A DNA stretch of 64,000 nt from Bacteroidales bacterium H5 (GCA_001701225.1 DAAQ01000030.1:62001-126000), one strand, 5' to 3'. Positions 8,035 through 17,162 are shown, counted from the stretch's first letter. A program made the numbers and translations. Notes: generated by a model not told the origin, from the letters alone.

Positions 8035-9338
8035 CCACTCCAGACCGCAATCTGCGACCCGAAATCCATACGATAGGCCCCCTCGTACTCGCGCCCGAAA
8101 GCATCAGGGTGCTACAGAACGGCATCACACTCCACATCATCGACAGCGGCACCACCGAGGTATGCCGCATAGGCATAGCCCTTCTGGGCGGCACAGCCGA
8201 GTCACCTCGTCCGGGACTCCTCGATGCCGTCGCCCTCATGTTGCCCGAAGGCAGCGAGGAGACTCCCGGGCAACGCATGTCCGACATACTCGAGTCGAAC
8301 GGCGCATGGTGCGGGTCGAGCGTCACAAGCCATCATACATTAATCAACGTCTTCTGCACATGCTCGGCGTTTCCGGCCATACTGCCTATGGCCAAGGAAA
8401 TGGCATTCAGCCCTGCATTCGAGCCAGAGGCCGCCAGCAGAATATTGCATCTGCAGAGCTCACGGGCAGCCGTGAGCCGCTGCAAGGTCGGATTCCGGGC
8501 CTCAGCCGCGCTCAAGCCAGTCATATACGGTGAGGACAACCCGATAGCCATGATGCCGACACCTGAAGATATACTGACATTCACCACCGAGGAGATGCGC
8601 GAGGCACACAACTCGCGTCTTGACCCAACGAAGATACACATTTTCCTTGCCGGAAGGATTGACGACACAATGATAGAGGGTGTAGTGCGCAAATTCGCAT
8701 CAATCCCGAAGAGCGCTGAGTTCTCGCCGGTCACACTCAGGTTTCCTGACATCACAGCCCCCCGTGAAATCGTCACAGATATGCCTGAGGCCCTGCAGAG
8801 CGCGGTCAAGATGGCCCTCCCCACTCCGGGACGCAACGACCCCGGATTCATCGCCATGCGCATAGCCGCGTGTGCCCTGGGAGGATATTTCGGAAGCCGT
8901 CTCATGACCAACATACGCGAGGACAAGGGTCTCACATACGGCATCAACGCCGCCCTCTACGGCTACCCCGACCGCGGCTACCTCATCGTGTCGACCGAGA
9001 CAGATTGTGCCAACACCCGCGAGGTCATCACCGAGACAGTGGCCGAGATAGAACGGCTCAAGGACCCGGCCACTTTCTCGCCCGACGAGGTGGAGCGACT
9101 GCGCAATTTCTTCCTCTCGAATCTCGCATCGGTGCTTGACTCGCCATTCCAGCGCATGGATTTCCTGCAGAACAACGTCATAGCCGGAACACCTACCGAC
9201 TATTTCGCAAGACAGCACGAGGCAATCCGCGCCACGACAGCCGAAACCATAGCCGACACGGCCCGAAAATATTTCGACACGTCAAAGATGGTGACTTCAA
9301 TAGCCGGAAAATTTGGAGGTATGAAGAATAATGCGTAA
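8031..9338 (+). CDS. M16 (insulinase-like) family protein, probably non-catalytic
   Basis: Two-lobed M16-fold protein of 435 aa. The second lobe keeps the substrate-binding stretch GGYFGSRLMTNIREDKGLTY typical of pitrilysin/MPP relatives. The zinc motif HxxEH expected near residue 65 is absent: the matching region reads ALMLPEGSEETPGQ. It thus resembles the non-catalytic partner of M16B heterodimers. No signal peptide is visible, so a cytoplasmic location is likely. Coupled by a 4-nt overlap to the NlpC/P60 lipoprotein. No active M16 partner lies in the window. Confidence 0.85.
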   Translation: MTTPDRNLRPEIHTIGPLVLAPESIRVLQNGITLHIIDSGTTEVCRIGIALLGGTAESPRPGLLDAVALMLPEGSEETPGQRMSDILESNGAWCGSSVTSHHTLINVFCTCSAFPAILPMAKEMAFSPAFEPEAASRILHLQSSRAAVSRCKVGFRASAALKPVIYGEDNPIAMMPTPEDILTFTTEEMREAHNSRLDPTKIHIFLAGRIDDTMIEGVVRKFASIPKSAEFSPVTLRFPDITAPREIVTDMPEALQSAVKMALPTPGRNDPGFIAMRIAACALGGYFGSRLMTNIREDKGLTYGINAALYGYPDRGYLIVSTETDCANTREVITETVAEIERLKDPATFSPDEVERLRNFFLSNLASVLDSPFQRMDFLQNNVIAGTPTDYFARQHEAIRATTAETIADTARKYFDTSKMVTSIAGKFGGMKNNA

Positions 9339-9365
9339 ATTTGCACTGCAAAAATCCCGATACGG

Positions 9366-9437
9366 GCCTTGGTAGTTCAATGGATAGAATGGGAAATTCC
9401 TAATTTTCAGATAGGGGTTCGATTCCCCTCCGAGGTA
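9366..9437 (+). tRNA. tRNA-Arg(CCT)
   Basis: A full cloverleaf can be drawn. The acceptor GCCTTGG pairs with CCGAGGT (two wobbles), the D arm is GTTC/GAAT and the anticodon stem is GGAAA/TTTTC. The loop TTCCTAA gives anticodon CCT (reads AGG), and the T arm is AGGGG-TTCGATT-CCCCT. The discriminator is A9437. The genome does not encode CCA (CTA follows), consistent with dependence on the cca gene at 61.2 kb. Length is 72 nt. Confidence 0.93.
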
Positions 9438-9466
9438 CTATAACTGTTTGTTCATTTCATGTGAAA

Positions 9467-9506
9467 CCGCCCTGTTCCAAAAATGGAACAGGGCGGATTT
9501 TGTTTT
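9467..9506 (+). terminator. Terminator after tRNA-Arg
   Basis: A 13-bp perfect stem (CCGCCCTGTTCCA at 9467-9479 with 9484-9496), AAAA loop, followed by ATTTTGTTTT. Confidence 0.92.
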
Positions 9507-9672
9507 ACCCGTCTATAGTATCAATACAAAAACCGTTTATTCATAAACAAATTCATTGTCGCGATTTATTTTTTTCTCAAAAAAATTTGGCGGTATGGAT
9601 TATTTGACATACCTTTGCGGTGTGGTAGATGAGTACAACACCTCCACACCTCTCTAAATCACATTAACGACG
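9507..9672. other. AT-rich gap with the TraB promoter
   Basis: No gene seen. The stretch is AT-rich with several A/T runs and ends in the promoter at 9586-9617. Confidence 0.6.
9586..9617 (+). promoter_or_regulatory. Promoter (-33 and -7) of the TraB/ABC operon
   Basis: TTTG at 9586-9589, 20-nt spacer, TACCTTTG at 9610-9617: a full-consensus Bacteroidota promoter, 55 nt before the start at 9673. Confidence 0.8.
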
Positions 9673-10551
9673 ATGAAAAAACTCTTTCTCACGCTTCTTG
9701 CCATTGCCGCCTGCGCAACAGGGGCACACGCACAACTGTTCTGGAAAATCTCGGGCAACGGCCTCGAGCGTCCCTCCTACCTCTTCGGTACCCACCACGT
9801 GGCGCCTGCATCTGTCATCGACAGCATTCCGGGATTTGCTGATGCGCTTGCCAATGTAGACAAGGTCTACGGCGAGATGGATATGGCCGCCGCACAGACA
9901 CCCGCAGCCCAGCAGATACTGATGTCGGCAGGGATGGCTCCGGCAGACTCGACCCTGAGCAAACTGCTCACACCCGCACAGCTCGACTCGGTCAACACCA
10001 TACTGGGCAAGTACATGGGCCCGATGGCCGACATCAGGCAGATGGACCCGCTCAAACCCAACATGGTCTCGACCGTGATAGCGATGATGCAGGCCCAGCA
10101 GCAGTTTCCCGGCTTCAATCCGGCCCAGCAGCTCGACCTTGTGGTGCAGCAGCGTGCAAAAGCCGCCGGGAAGGAGATTGGCGGACTGGAGACCGTCGAG
10201 GAGCAGGCAACAATGCTTTTCGGGATGCCGATGGCTGAACAGGCCGAACAGCTCATGGAGGCCGTCCGTCATGACGTCACAGCCATGGAGTTTGCGGGCA
10301 AGCTCGCACAGGCATATCTGGCAGGTGACCTCGACACCATGCTCAGTCTTATGGAAGACCCCGTGATGGGAATGGGCTCGTCGGGCGACCGCCTCATCAA
10401 CACACGCAACGCCAACTGGGTGCGCGTGATGGCCGGACTGCTCCCCGCAGCCTCTGTCCTCATAGCCGTCGGTGCCGGACACCTGCCCGGCGAGAAGGGT
10501 CTCATATCACTGCTCCGTCAGAAGGGATACACAGTAGAACCGGTTGAATGA
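9673..10551 (+). CDS. Exported TraB/GumN-family protein
   Basis: Member of the TraB/PrgY/GumN family; bacterial members have no settled biochemical role, though the fold has been likened to Tiki-type metalloproteases. The 292-aa protein has a signal peptide (residues 1-20, GAHAQ), the N-terminal SYLFGTHHV motif and the C-terminal block VLIAVGAGHLPGEKGLISLL, both family hallmarks. It opens a four-gene run with an ABC ATPase (3 nt away), a membrane protein and a GntR regulator, behind a strong promoter. Whether it works with the transporter is unknown. Confidence 0.88.
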   Translation: MKKLFLTLLAIAACATGAHAQLFWKISGNGLERPSYLFGTHHVAPASVIDSIPGFADALANVDKVYGEMDMAAAQTPAAQQILMSAGMAPADSTLSKLLTPAQLDSVNTILGKYMGPMADIRQMDPLKPNMVSTVIAMMQAQQQFPGFNPAQQLDLVVQQRAKAAGKEIGGLETVEEQATMLFGMPMAEQAEQLMEAVRHDVTAMEFAGKLAQAYLAGDLDTMLSLMEDPVMGMGSSGDRLINTRNANWVRVMAGLLPAASVLIAVGAGHLPGEKGLISLLRQKGYTVEPVE

Positions 10552-10554
10552 CCC

Positions 10555-11397
10555 ATGGTTACGCTCGATAACATCACATTCAGATATACCCGTGGCGGTG
10601 TCAAGGCCCTTGACACCGTCTCGGGAACAATATCCCCCGGCATACATCTGCTGATGGGAGAGAATGGCGCGGGCAAGACCACACTGCTCCGCGTGATGGG
10701 CGGCGTGTCACATCCGGCATCGGGCTGCTGTCTGCTCGACGGGACAGACACCATGAGCCGTCGTCCCTCTGAGCGGCGAAGGATATTCTTCCTTCCAGAC
10801 GCCATGGAGATTCCGGCACGCAGCATAAACGGTTTCGCGTCCGTCCACTCGGCATACTATCCGGGATTCTCGCCCGAGATGTTCGCCGCCAACCTCGCCG
10901 AATTCGGGCTGACAGGCGCCGAGCCGTCAGACGGAATGTCACTGGGTATGCTTCATAAGTCATGGCTGGCGTATGTGCTGGCACTCAAGGTCGAGCTGCT
11001 TCTGCTCGACGAACCGGCCAACGGGCTCGACATAAACTCGCGCAAGATACTCCGCGCCATGATGGCCCGGTGTGTCGACGAGACTCAGACCGTGGTGATA
11101 TCCACCCATACCGTCTCCGACCTCCATGCCCTCTATGACGGCGTGATGATGGTGAGCGGAGGGCGCATGACCCTCTGCCTGCCCACATGGCAGGTTGCCG
11201 AGCGCATCGGATTCATCTCGGGTCCCATTCCGGCCGAAGGAGCCATATTCACCGAACAGGATTCAGGCCGGTTCATCTCAATCATATCCGACCCCGAGGC
11301 GGGAAGCGGTGATGTGGATTTCGCGCTGCTCTACTCCGCCCTGCTCTCCCCGTCGCGCGACAGGGTTCTCGAACTGCTTGACACCGAAACAAACTGA
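10555..11397 (+). CDS. ABC transporter ATP-binding protein
   Basis: Cytoplasmic ATPase subunit of an ABC system (280 aa). Walker A is GENGAGKTT (35-43) and Walker B LLLLDEPANGLD (149-159), with a switch His in VVISTHTVSD. The LSGGQ signature is degenerate (DGMSLGMLHKSW near 127-137), as in some Ytr-type exporter ATPases. The C-terminal ~70 residues follow the core and may be regulatory. Adjacent to a polytopic membrane protein (7-nt gap) and a YtrA-like GntR repressor, which fits antibiotic- or envelope-stress exporter operons. Substrate unknown. Confidence 0.88.
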   Translation: MVTLDNITFRYTRGGVKALDTVSGTISPGIHLLMGENGAGKTTLLRVMGGVSHPASGCCLLDGTDTMSRRPSERRRIFFLPDAMEIPARSINGFASVHSAYYPGFSPEMFAANLAEFGLTGAEPSDGMSLGMLHKSWLAYVLALKVELLLLDEPANGLDINSRKILRAMMARCVDETQTVVISTHTVSDLHALYDGVMMVSGGRMTLCLPTWQVAERIGFISGPIPAEGAIFTEQDSGRFISIISDPEAGSGDVDFALLYSALLSPSRDRVLELLDTETN

Positions 11398-11403
11398 CCG
11401 AAA

Positions 11404-12195
11404 ATGGACACGACATTAAACACCATACCCGACACCTTCAATTGCCGGAGGGCTCTCTCGATGGCCGGATTCTATCGCGGAGGTCTTGGAAAAACCACCG
11501 TCATCTGTGGCATAGGCATAGCGGCATCATTCGCAAGCCTGTTGCTGACGCTGTTCGTGAGCTACGGTTTCATCATGCTCTATTTCATCACAAGCGTCAT
11601 ACTCTCCCTGTGCGTCGTGATGAGTCCCCTCATATTCAACAACCGCGACCAGACCCTGATGGCGCAGGTACCCGTGAGTCCGGCAGAGCAGACGACATTC
11701 TACACCGTGTGCTCGGCCATAGCCATCCCCCTTGCCGTACAGGCTGTATGGTACATGCTCTGTATTGCCGCACAGTTGCTTACCGGGCACCGGGTTCTGG
11801 CAGAATCCTATACCCTGATGCTGTCACAGTCGCAATCCAACTCACAGCTCTACGACATCATGCCGGTGTGGCTCTATTTCCTCAACTCGGTGCTGCAGAC
11901 AATCTCGGGCATAATGCTGGTGCTCTGGGTGGTGATGTGCACGCGACGCAAGCGTCGCACCATGCGCGCCGTATTGTGGTATTTCGGCGTATATTTTGTA
12001 TTCGGACTCGGCACAGGCATCGTCGGGTTTGCCGTCGGCTTCCATGACGGCATAGAGGGTATCTCAAATAATCCGGACGAAATATCCCGCAGGGTAATGG
12101 ATATCATATTGCCGATGCTGTATCTGTTCGACCTGTTCTGTATGGGGCTGTGCGTGTTCGGCGTGCGCAGCATCTACCGTCATCTGCGAGGATAA
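11404..12195 (+). CDS. Polytopic membrane protein, probable ABC permease partner
   Basis: 263 aa with about six hydrophobic segments (roughly residues 34-50, 54-78, 100-123, 160-180, 193-216 and 232-252). No family named with certainty. Position 7 nt after an ABC ATPase and overlapping a GntR regulator (TAATG at 12193-12197) argues for the transmembrane subunit of that transporter. The loop NNRDQTLMAQVPVSPAEQTT resembles the segment found in ABC-2-like subunits of Bacteroidota. Confidence 0.75.
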   Translation: MDTTLNTIPDTFNCRRALSMAGFYRGGLGKTTVICGIGIAASFASLLLTLFVSYGFIMLYFITSVILSLCVVMSPLIFNNRDQTLMAQVPVSPAEQTTFYTVCSAIAIPLAVQAVWYMLCIAAQLLTGHRVLAESYTLMLSQSQSNSQLYDIMPVWLYFLNSVLQTISGIMLVLWVVMCTRRKRRTMRAVLWYFGVYFVFGLGTGIVGFAVGFHDGIEGISNNPDEISRRVMDIILPMLYLFDLFCMGLCVFGVRSIYRHLRG

Positions 12196-12551
12196 TGCCT
12201 ATGGAATTCAATCAGGACCGTCCCATATACCGTCAGATCATCGACAACAGTTTCCACCGCATCCTGTCGGGAGAGTGGCGCGAGGGTGAGCGTGTGCCTT
12301 CGGTGAGGGAACTCTCTGTCGAGGTCGCGGTCAACACCCACACCGTGCTCAAGGCATACGAATATCTGCAGGCGCACGGCATAATCACGCCACGAAGAGG
12401 GATGGGATTCTATCTCGCGCCCGATGCCGTGGCCAAGGTCAACGCCACACGCCGCGAGGAGTTCTTCAACAATACCCTTCCGGCCATACGTACCGAGATG
12501 CAGCTGCTCGGAATAAGCATAGACGAGCTTGTGGAGAAACTGCAGGGCTGA
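12195..12551 (+). CDS. GntR-family (YtrA-like) transcriptional regulator
   Basis: Short 118-aa regulator with an N-terminal winged helix (RPIYRQIIDNSFHRILSGEW; VPSVRELSVEVAVNTHTVLK) and a brief C-terminal helical part (about residues 75-118). That is the YtrA subfamily build, whose members repress the ABC operon encoding them. The start is taken at the ATG overlapping the previous stop; an ATG at 12201 two codons later (MEFNQDRP) is equally good. It probably controls the promoter at 9586-9617. Its stop is only 4 nt from the convergent L,D-transpeptidase stop. Confidence 0.88.
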   Translation: MPMEFNQDRPIYRQIIDNSFHRILSGEWREGERVPSVRELSVEVAVNTHTVLKAYEYLQAHGIITPRRGMGFYLAPDAVAKVNATRREEFFNNTLPAIRTEMQLLGISIDELVEKLQG

Positions 12552-12555
12552 CGGC

Positions 12556-13185
12556 TCAGTCGGCAGTCTCGGTCTCGACCGGGTCGGGGAGGATTGTGAC
12601 ACGCGAGTCCTTGTCGACCATGCGGCGCACACGCACTATATCCTCGTTGCGCATGCGCATACAGCCGTGGCTACGGCGTCCGGGCACTGAGTAAGGCGCA
12701 TTGGTGCCATGTATCCCTATCCCCCAGAACCCCGGGGTGATGAGCGAGATGAAGAAGGGACCGTAACATTTGTCTTTGGTATCCTTGTAGGTCCAGTCGG
12801 TCGAATTGTAGACCCCGTGTATCCTGAATGTCCCTTCGGGGGTCTTCCAGTCGTCGGCCTTGGTCTTCTGTCCCCTCTTGAGCGACGCGCACACGCGGTA
12901 TCGGCCCAGCGTGTCGCCGAACACATTTATTATATATAAGCGCGTATGCGGTTTGTCGACCACGATATTCTTAGGCAACCTCATGCGGCCCGGCGCCGCC
13001 GACACGGGCGAGTCGAGCAGCTCCCATCCCTCCGGGTCGGGCAGACGTGGCTCCTTAGTGCCCTGATACGCCTCGATGACCCCGGTGGTCGCCGACGAGA
13101 GGGCCCCATCCTGGGCGATGAGCGTCAGGCTGCACGAGAGACATGCCGTTATGGCTGCAGAAAATCGTCGTAAGGTCATGTTCAT
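12556..13185 (-). CDS. Exported L,D-transpeptidase (YkuD family)
   Basis: Predicted periplasmic peptidoglycan 3-3 cross-linking or protein-attaching enzyme. The 209-aa protein has a signal peptide (residues 1-25, LIAQD) and a YkuD domain (about 72-200) with His159 (GIHG) and the catalytic motif SHGCMRM (Cys175). The family usually shows HGCxR, which is kept. A weak TAnnTTTG-like box (CGAATTTA on plus at 13190) sits almost at the start codon. Convergent with the GntR gene with no terminator between them. Confidence 0.9.
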   Translation of the reverse strand: MNMTLRRFSAAITACLSCSLTLIAQDGALSSATTGVIEAYQGTKEPRLPDPEGWELLDSPVSAAPGRMRLPKNIVVDKPHTRLYIINVFGDTLGRYRVCASLKRGQKTKADDWKTPEGTFRIHGVYNSTDWTYKDTKDKCYGPFFISLITPGFWGIGIHGTNAPYSVPGRRSHGCMRMRNEDIVRVRRMVDKDSRVTILPDPVETETAD

Positions 13186-13240
13186 AATGCGAATTTACAC
13201 ATTTTTCTCCAACCTTGGTGCTTAATTGCAGAAAAATTGC

Positions 13241-13248
13241 TATCTTTG
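13241..13248 (+). promoter_or_regulatory. -7 promoter box for guaB
   Basis: TATCTTTG, 24 nt before the chosen guaB ATG. The earlier in-frame start at 13237 lies upstream of this box and is rejected. Confidence 0.75.
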
Positions 13249-13272
13249 CACGCAATAAATCCAATTCCTCTT

Positions 13273-14751
13273 ATGTCATTTATTGCAGATCGAGTAAAAA
13301 TGGACGGACTGACCTTTGACGACGTCCTTCTGATTCCGGCTTATTCAGACGTGCTTCCGCGCGAAGTCAATCTCTCCACCCGCTTTTCACGCAACATCAC
13401 ACTTAACGTACCCCTGGTCTCAGCGGCCATGGACACCGTAACCGAGGCCGCATTGGCCATCGCCATCGCCCGCGAGGGTGGTATCGGAGTGATACACAAG
13501 AACATGACCATCGCCGAGCAGGCACGTCAGGTACACGCTGTGAAGCGCGCCGAAAACGGCATGATCTACGACCCCGTGACCATACTCAGAGGCTCGACAG
13601 TGGCCGACGCCCTCAATATGATGAAGGAGTATCATATCGGCGGTATCCCCGTTGTCGACGATGACCGCCGCCTCGTGGGCATCGTCACCAACCGTGACCT
13701 GCGTTTCGAGCAGAATCCCCAGCGCGCCATCGACGAGGTGATGACATCCGAGAACCTCATCACCACCAACCAGTCCACCAACCTTGAGGAGGCTGCTCGC
13801 ATACTGCAGCAGCACAAGATCGAGAAGCTCCCTGTGGTCGACTCCGAGGGACGCCTCGTGGGCCTCGTGACCTACAAGGACATCACCAAAGCCAAAGACA
13901 AACCCTTTGCCTGCAAGGACCGTCTGGGCCGTCTGCGTGTCGCAGCCGGTGTTGGCGTGACCAACGACTCGATGCAGCGTGTCGACGCACTCGTCGAGGC
14001 AGGTGTCGACGCAATCGTCATCGACACTGCCCACGGACACTCAAAGGGTGTCATCGGCGTGCTCAGGGCTGTCAAGGAGAAATATCCCGACATTGACGTC
14101 GTTGTCGGCAATATCGCCACAGGCGACGCAGCCCGCTATCTCGTCGATAACGGCGCCGACGGCGTCAAGGTAGGCATCGGCCCGGGCTCGATCTGCACCA
14201 CCCGCATCATCGCCGGTGTCGGCGTTCCCCAGCTCTCGGCTGTCTATGACGTGGCCAAGGCCCTCAAGGGCACAGGTGTGCCCCTCATCGCCGACGGCGG
14301 TATCCGCTACTCGGGCGACATCGTCAAGGCCCTCGCAGCCGGCGCATACTCAGTGATGCTCGGCGGCATGCTGGCCGGTGTCGAGGAGAGCCCCGGCGAC
14401 ACCATCATCTATAACGGACGTAAGTATAAGTCTTATCGCGGCATGGGCTCGCTCGAGGCTATGGAGAAGGGGTCGAAAGACCGCTATTTCCAGGCCGGAG
14501 AGACAGACGCCAAGAAGCTTGTCCCCGAAGGCATCGCAGCCCGCGTACCCTACAAGGGCAATCTCTATGAGGTTGTCTACCAGATGCTCGGCGGACTCCG
14601 CTCGGGCATGGGATATTGCGGAGCACGCGACATCGACGCCCTGCATGACGCCAAGTTCACCCGCATCACCAATGCCGGTGTCGCCGAGAGCCATCCCCAC
14701 GATGTCGCCATCACATCGGAGGCTCCCAACTATAGCGCATCGAGCCGATAA
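13273..14751 (+). CDS. guaB: Inosine-5'-monophosphate dehydrogenase
   Basis: Oxidises IMP to XMP with NAD, the committed step of GMP synthesis. The 492-aa protein has a TIM barrel interrupted by a tandem CBS (Bateman) module at about 95-205. The catalytic loop is GIGPGSICTTRIIAGVG (Cys308) and the mobile flap KYKSYRGMGSLEAM. Length is typical. The start MSFIADRV follows the promoter box. A GC hairpin without a T-run follows at 14797-14828. Confidence 0.97.
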   Translation: MSFIADRVKMDGLTFDDVLLIPAYSDVLPREVNLSTRFSRNITLNVPLVSAAMDTVTEAALAIAIAREGGIGVIHKNMTIAEQARQVHAVKRAENGMIYDPVTILRGSTVADALNMMKEYHIGGIPVVDDDRRLVGIVTNRDLRFEQNPQRAIDEVMTSENLITTNQSTNLEEAARILQQHKIEKLPVVDSEGRLVGLVTYKDITKAKDKPFACKDRLGRLRVAAGVGVTNDSMQRVDALVEAGVDAIVIDTAHGHSKGVIGVLRAVKEKYPDIDVVVGNIATGDAARYLVDNGADGVKVGIGPGSICTTRIIAGVGVPQLSAVYDVAKALKGTGVPLIADGGIRYSGDIVKALAAGAYSVMLGGMLAGVEESPGDTIIYNGRKYKSYRGMGSLEAMEKGSKDRYFQAGETDAKKLVPEGIAARVPYKGNLYEVVYQMLGGLRSGMGYCGARDIDALHDAKFTRITNAGVAESHPHDVAITSEAPNYSASSR

Positions 14752-14796
14752 GGCCTCACTCCCATAATCCACACCGCGTGGAAGATATATGCAGCG

Positions 14797-14828
14797 GCGC
14801 CCCGTGTCATTCCCATGGCACAGGGCGC
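14797..14828 (+). terminator. Possible weak terminator after guaB
   Basis: GCGCCC (14797-14802) pairs with GGGCGC (14823-14828), with further GTG/CAC pairing inside. No T-run, so this may be only a structured spacer before the next gene. Confidence 0.3.
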
Positions 14829-14863
14829 TGTCTGTAGTCAGAAACATCTCCGACACACCCGAT

Positions 14864-17128
14864 ATGATGACCCGCGCACTGCTGTCACTGCTCACAATCC
14901 TGTTTTCCGTCCTCGCCTCGAGGGGGGACGTGCGCGTATGGCGTCTCGGCGAGGCCGAGGGGATGCCCCAAACAAGGGTATATTGCGTGATACAGACACG
15001 CGACGGATATATCTGGATGGCCACACGCGACGGCCTCGTCAGATTTGACGGAGCCCATGCCAGGGTGTTCAAGACACGTCCGTCAGACCGCGGACTGCTA
15101 CCGGGCAACCATTTCAGGCACATCTACGAGAATGACCGCGGAGAGCTGTGTGCAAAGATTGAGGAGACATACTATCTGTTTGACCGTCTGACAGAACGGT
15201 TTGACACGATGCCTCAGCCCCTCTCACCGCCGCGCAGGCCGCCCATCCCAGATTCCATCACCGCCGCCATACAGGGACTGCCGCAGTTCCGGGGACATGA
15301 GACACGTGTATTGTTCAATGACCGGCAGGAGGGATGGTGGGTCGAGTCGCCGGAGGGCATATCGCGGGTGCTGTTCACCACCACCTTCCCTACCCCCGTC
15401 AAGGACTGCCCGGAAGGGGAGGAGGCCGTGCGGGGACTCATGAGAGACCGATCGGGGCGTGTATGGACAGCCGACAAAAACGGATATGTCAGGGTGTCGT
15501 CAGATAGCGCGACGCGATGGCTCGGGCCGGACGGGAGGCTCCATGACACACGCATACGCTTCGGTCACAATGTCTACACGATGGCCGAGCATGACGGCGG
15601 TCTATGGCTCGGAACCAAACCCGACGGCCTCTACCGTCTGCGAGGGGATTCGCTGACATATATGGACGGTATTGCCGGAAATGCTGTCTACGGCATAATC
15701 GCCGATATGAAGGGGCATATATTCGTCGGCACATACGATGCAGGCCTCTCGGTCATCACCGACTCCGAATCCCCGCATCCCGTGATAAAGACTGTCCACG
15801 GAATCCCCGGCGTCAGGGCTCTGCTCCGTATCCCCCAAGGCGACATCATCGCGGGGACAGACAACGGAGTGTATGTAACCGGATATGACGGGAGGGAAGC
15901 GGCCATAAGGAAACACTTGCTCGACGGAAGCGTGGTCATGGGCATCGCACCGGGCCCGGAAGAAGACGAGGTGATGGTGGCGACATACGGCGACGGACTT
16001 ATAAGGCTCGGGCTGACAAGCGGAAAATCTGATACACTGACTACCGCCGACGGACTCGCGTCAGACATCTGCCTCTCGCTCGCACGGACACCTGGAGGAG
16101 GATACCTCGTGACAAGCGAGCACTCCGTCTCGCTGCTTCCTGTCGACGGTAACCCCGTCAGGATATTCGGTCCCGAGCTTTTCGGAGGGAGCTTCGCATT
16201 CACGGAAGCCGCTCCGCTGATATTGCCCGACGGCACTGCCGTCGCCGGGACAACACAGGGCATACTGTCGTTCAATCCACTCGCCAAATCAGCGACGACA
16301 CCTCGCCTCGTCTTCTCATGCCCCGACACCCTCCGGCTTCCATCAGACAGACACAGGCTTGAACTGACATTCGGAGTGCTGGATTACAACCGTTTCGCCC
16401 CGGCGCGATATGCGTGGAGGACAGACCGCGACAGCACATGGCATCTGACCGACGGGAGGTTGACATTCGCCGACATTCCTGCGGGTGTCACACGCATCAC
16501 CGTGCGCGGTACAGACGGGACAGGCGCATGGACGGCAGGGCCGCGGACACTCGTCATCGACCGCGCGCCTCGTCTCACCGAGAGGCGATGGTTCTGGATT
16601 GCCACAGGCATCCTCTCGGCATGCGCGCTATATGCCATCGCCCGGCTCGTCCGCTATGTGCTGCGACTGCGCCGCGAGGTCAGATCGCTCACAATCCAGA
16701 AGGGTGAGATGATGGAGTATTTCAACGCACGGCTGCACGACATGGTTTCGGGGGCTCCGGCCACGTCCACTCCGGCAGAACCCGGAGAGAGCCTGATGTC
16801 AAAGGTCAACGAATATCTTGAGGAAAACTACAATAACCCCGACATAGGGGCAGACTCGCTGTGCCGACACCTCGCCATGAGCCACACACGCCTTTACCGC
16901 GAGATAAAGGAGGCGAGCGGCATGACTCCGGCAACTCTCATCGTCAACTTCCGCCTGTCAAAAGCCACGGCGATGCTCGACCGCGGATGCAGCAACATCT
17001 CAGAGGTCGCCTATGCCTGCGGATGGTCTGACCCGAAATATTTCAGCCGTGTGTTCCGAAAATCCAAGGGTTGCACCCCTACGGAATATATGAAATCAGC
17101 ACATGGAGAGGATAATCCTCCCATTTGA
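14864..17128 (+). CDS. Propeller-type one-component membrane regulator (Reg_prop/Y_Y_Y - TM - AraC HTH)
   Basis: About 754 aa. Signal peptide (residues 2-20), then a beta-propeller of Reg_prop-like repeats (e.g. TRDGYIWMATRDGLVRFDG, GGLWLGTKPDGLYRL) to ~470, a Y_Y_Y-like domain (~480-565, YAWRTDRDSTWHL), one membrane helix (~574-596), a short linker, and an AraC-type DNA-binding domain (~642-745, two HTHs; EVAYACGWSDPKYFSRVFRK). This is the Bacteroides hybrid two-component layout without the histidine kinase, ATPase and receiver domains, so it must signal directly across the membrane. It sits 70 nt upstream of the GH95 fucosidase, a plausible target. Start taken at the ATG pair 14864/14867; an upstream ATG at 14789 would spoil the signal peptide. 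Confidence 0.87.
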   Translation: MMTRALLSLLTILFSVLASRGDVRVWRLGEAEGMPQTRVYCVIQTRDGYIWMATRDGLVRFDGAHARVFKTRPSDRGLLPGNHFRHIYENDRGELCAKIEETYYLFDRLTERFDTMPQPLSPPRRPPIPDSITAAIQGLPQFRGHETRVLFNDRQEGWWVESPEGISRVLFTTTFPTPVKDCPEGEEAVRGLMRDRSGRVWTADKNGYVRVSSDSATRWLGPDGRLHDTRIRFGHNVYTMAEHDGGLWLGTKPDGLYRLRGDSLTYMDGIAGNAVYGIIADMKGHIFVGTYDAGLSVITDSESPHPVIKTVHGIPGVRALLRIPQGDIIAGTDNGVYVTGYDGREAAIRKHLLDGSVVMGIAPGPEEDEVMVATYGDGLIRLGLTSGKSDTLTTADGLASDICLSLARTPGGGYLVTSEHSVSLLPVDGNPVRIFGPELFGGSFAFTEAAPLILPDGTAVAGTTQGILSFNPLAKSATTPRLVFSCPDTLRLPSDRHRLELTFGVLDYNRFAPARYAWRTDRDSTWHLTDGRLTFADIPAGVTRITVRGTDGTGAWTAGPRTLVIDRAPRLTERRWFWIATGILSACALYAIARLVRYVLRLRREVRSLTIQKGEMMEYFNARLHDMVSGAPATSTPAEPGESLMSKVNEYLEENYNNPDIGADSLCRHLAMSHTRLYREIKEASGMTPATLIVNFRLSKATAMLDRGCSNISEVAYACGWSDPKYFSRVFRKSKGCTPTEYMKSAHGEDNPPI

Positions 17129-17162
17129 CAGGAAAATGCACCTCTGGGCAGATGCTTCGTGC

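Noticed and set aside
9366..9437. tRNA-Arg as an attachment site for an integrated element
   Set aside because: No integrase and no partial tRNA copy was found in the window; the following genes look like ordinary chromosomal genes.
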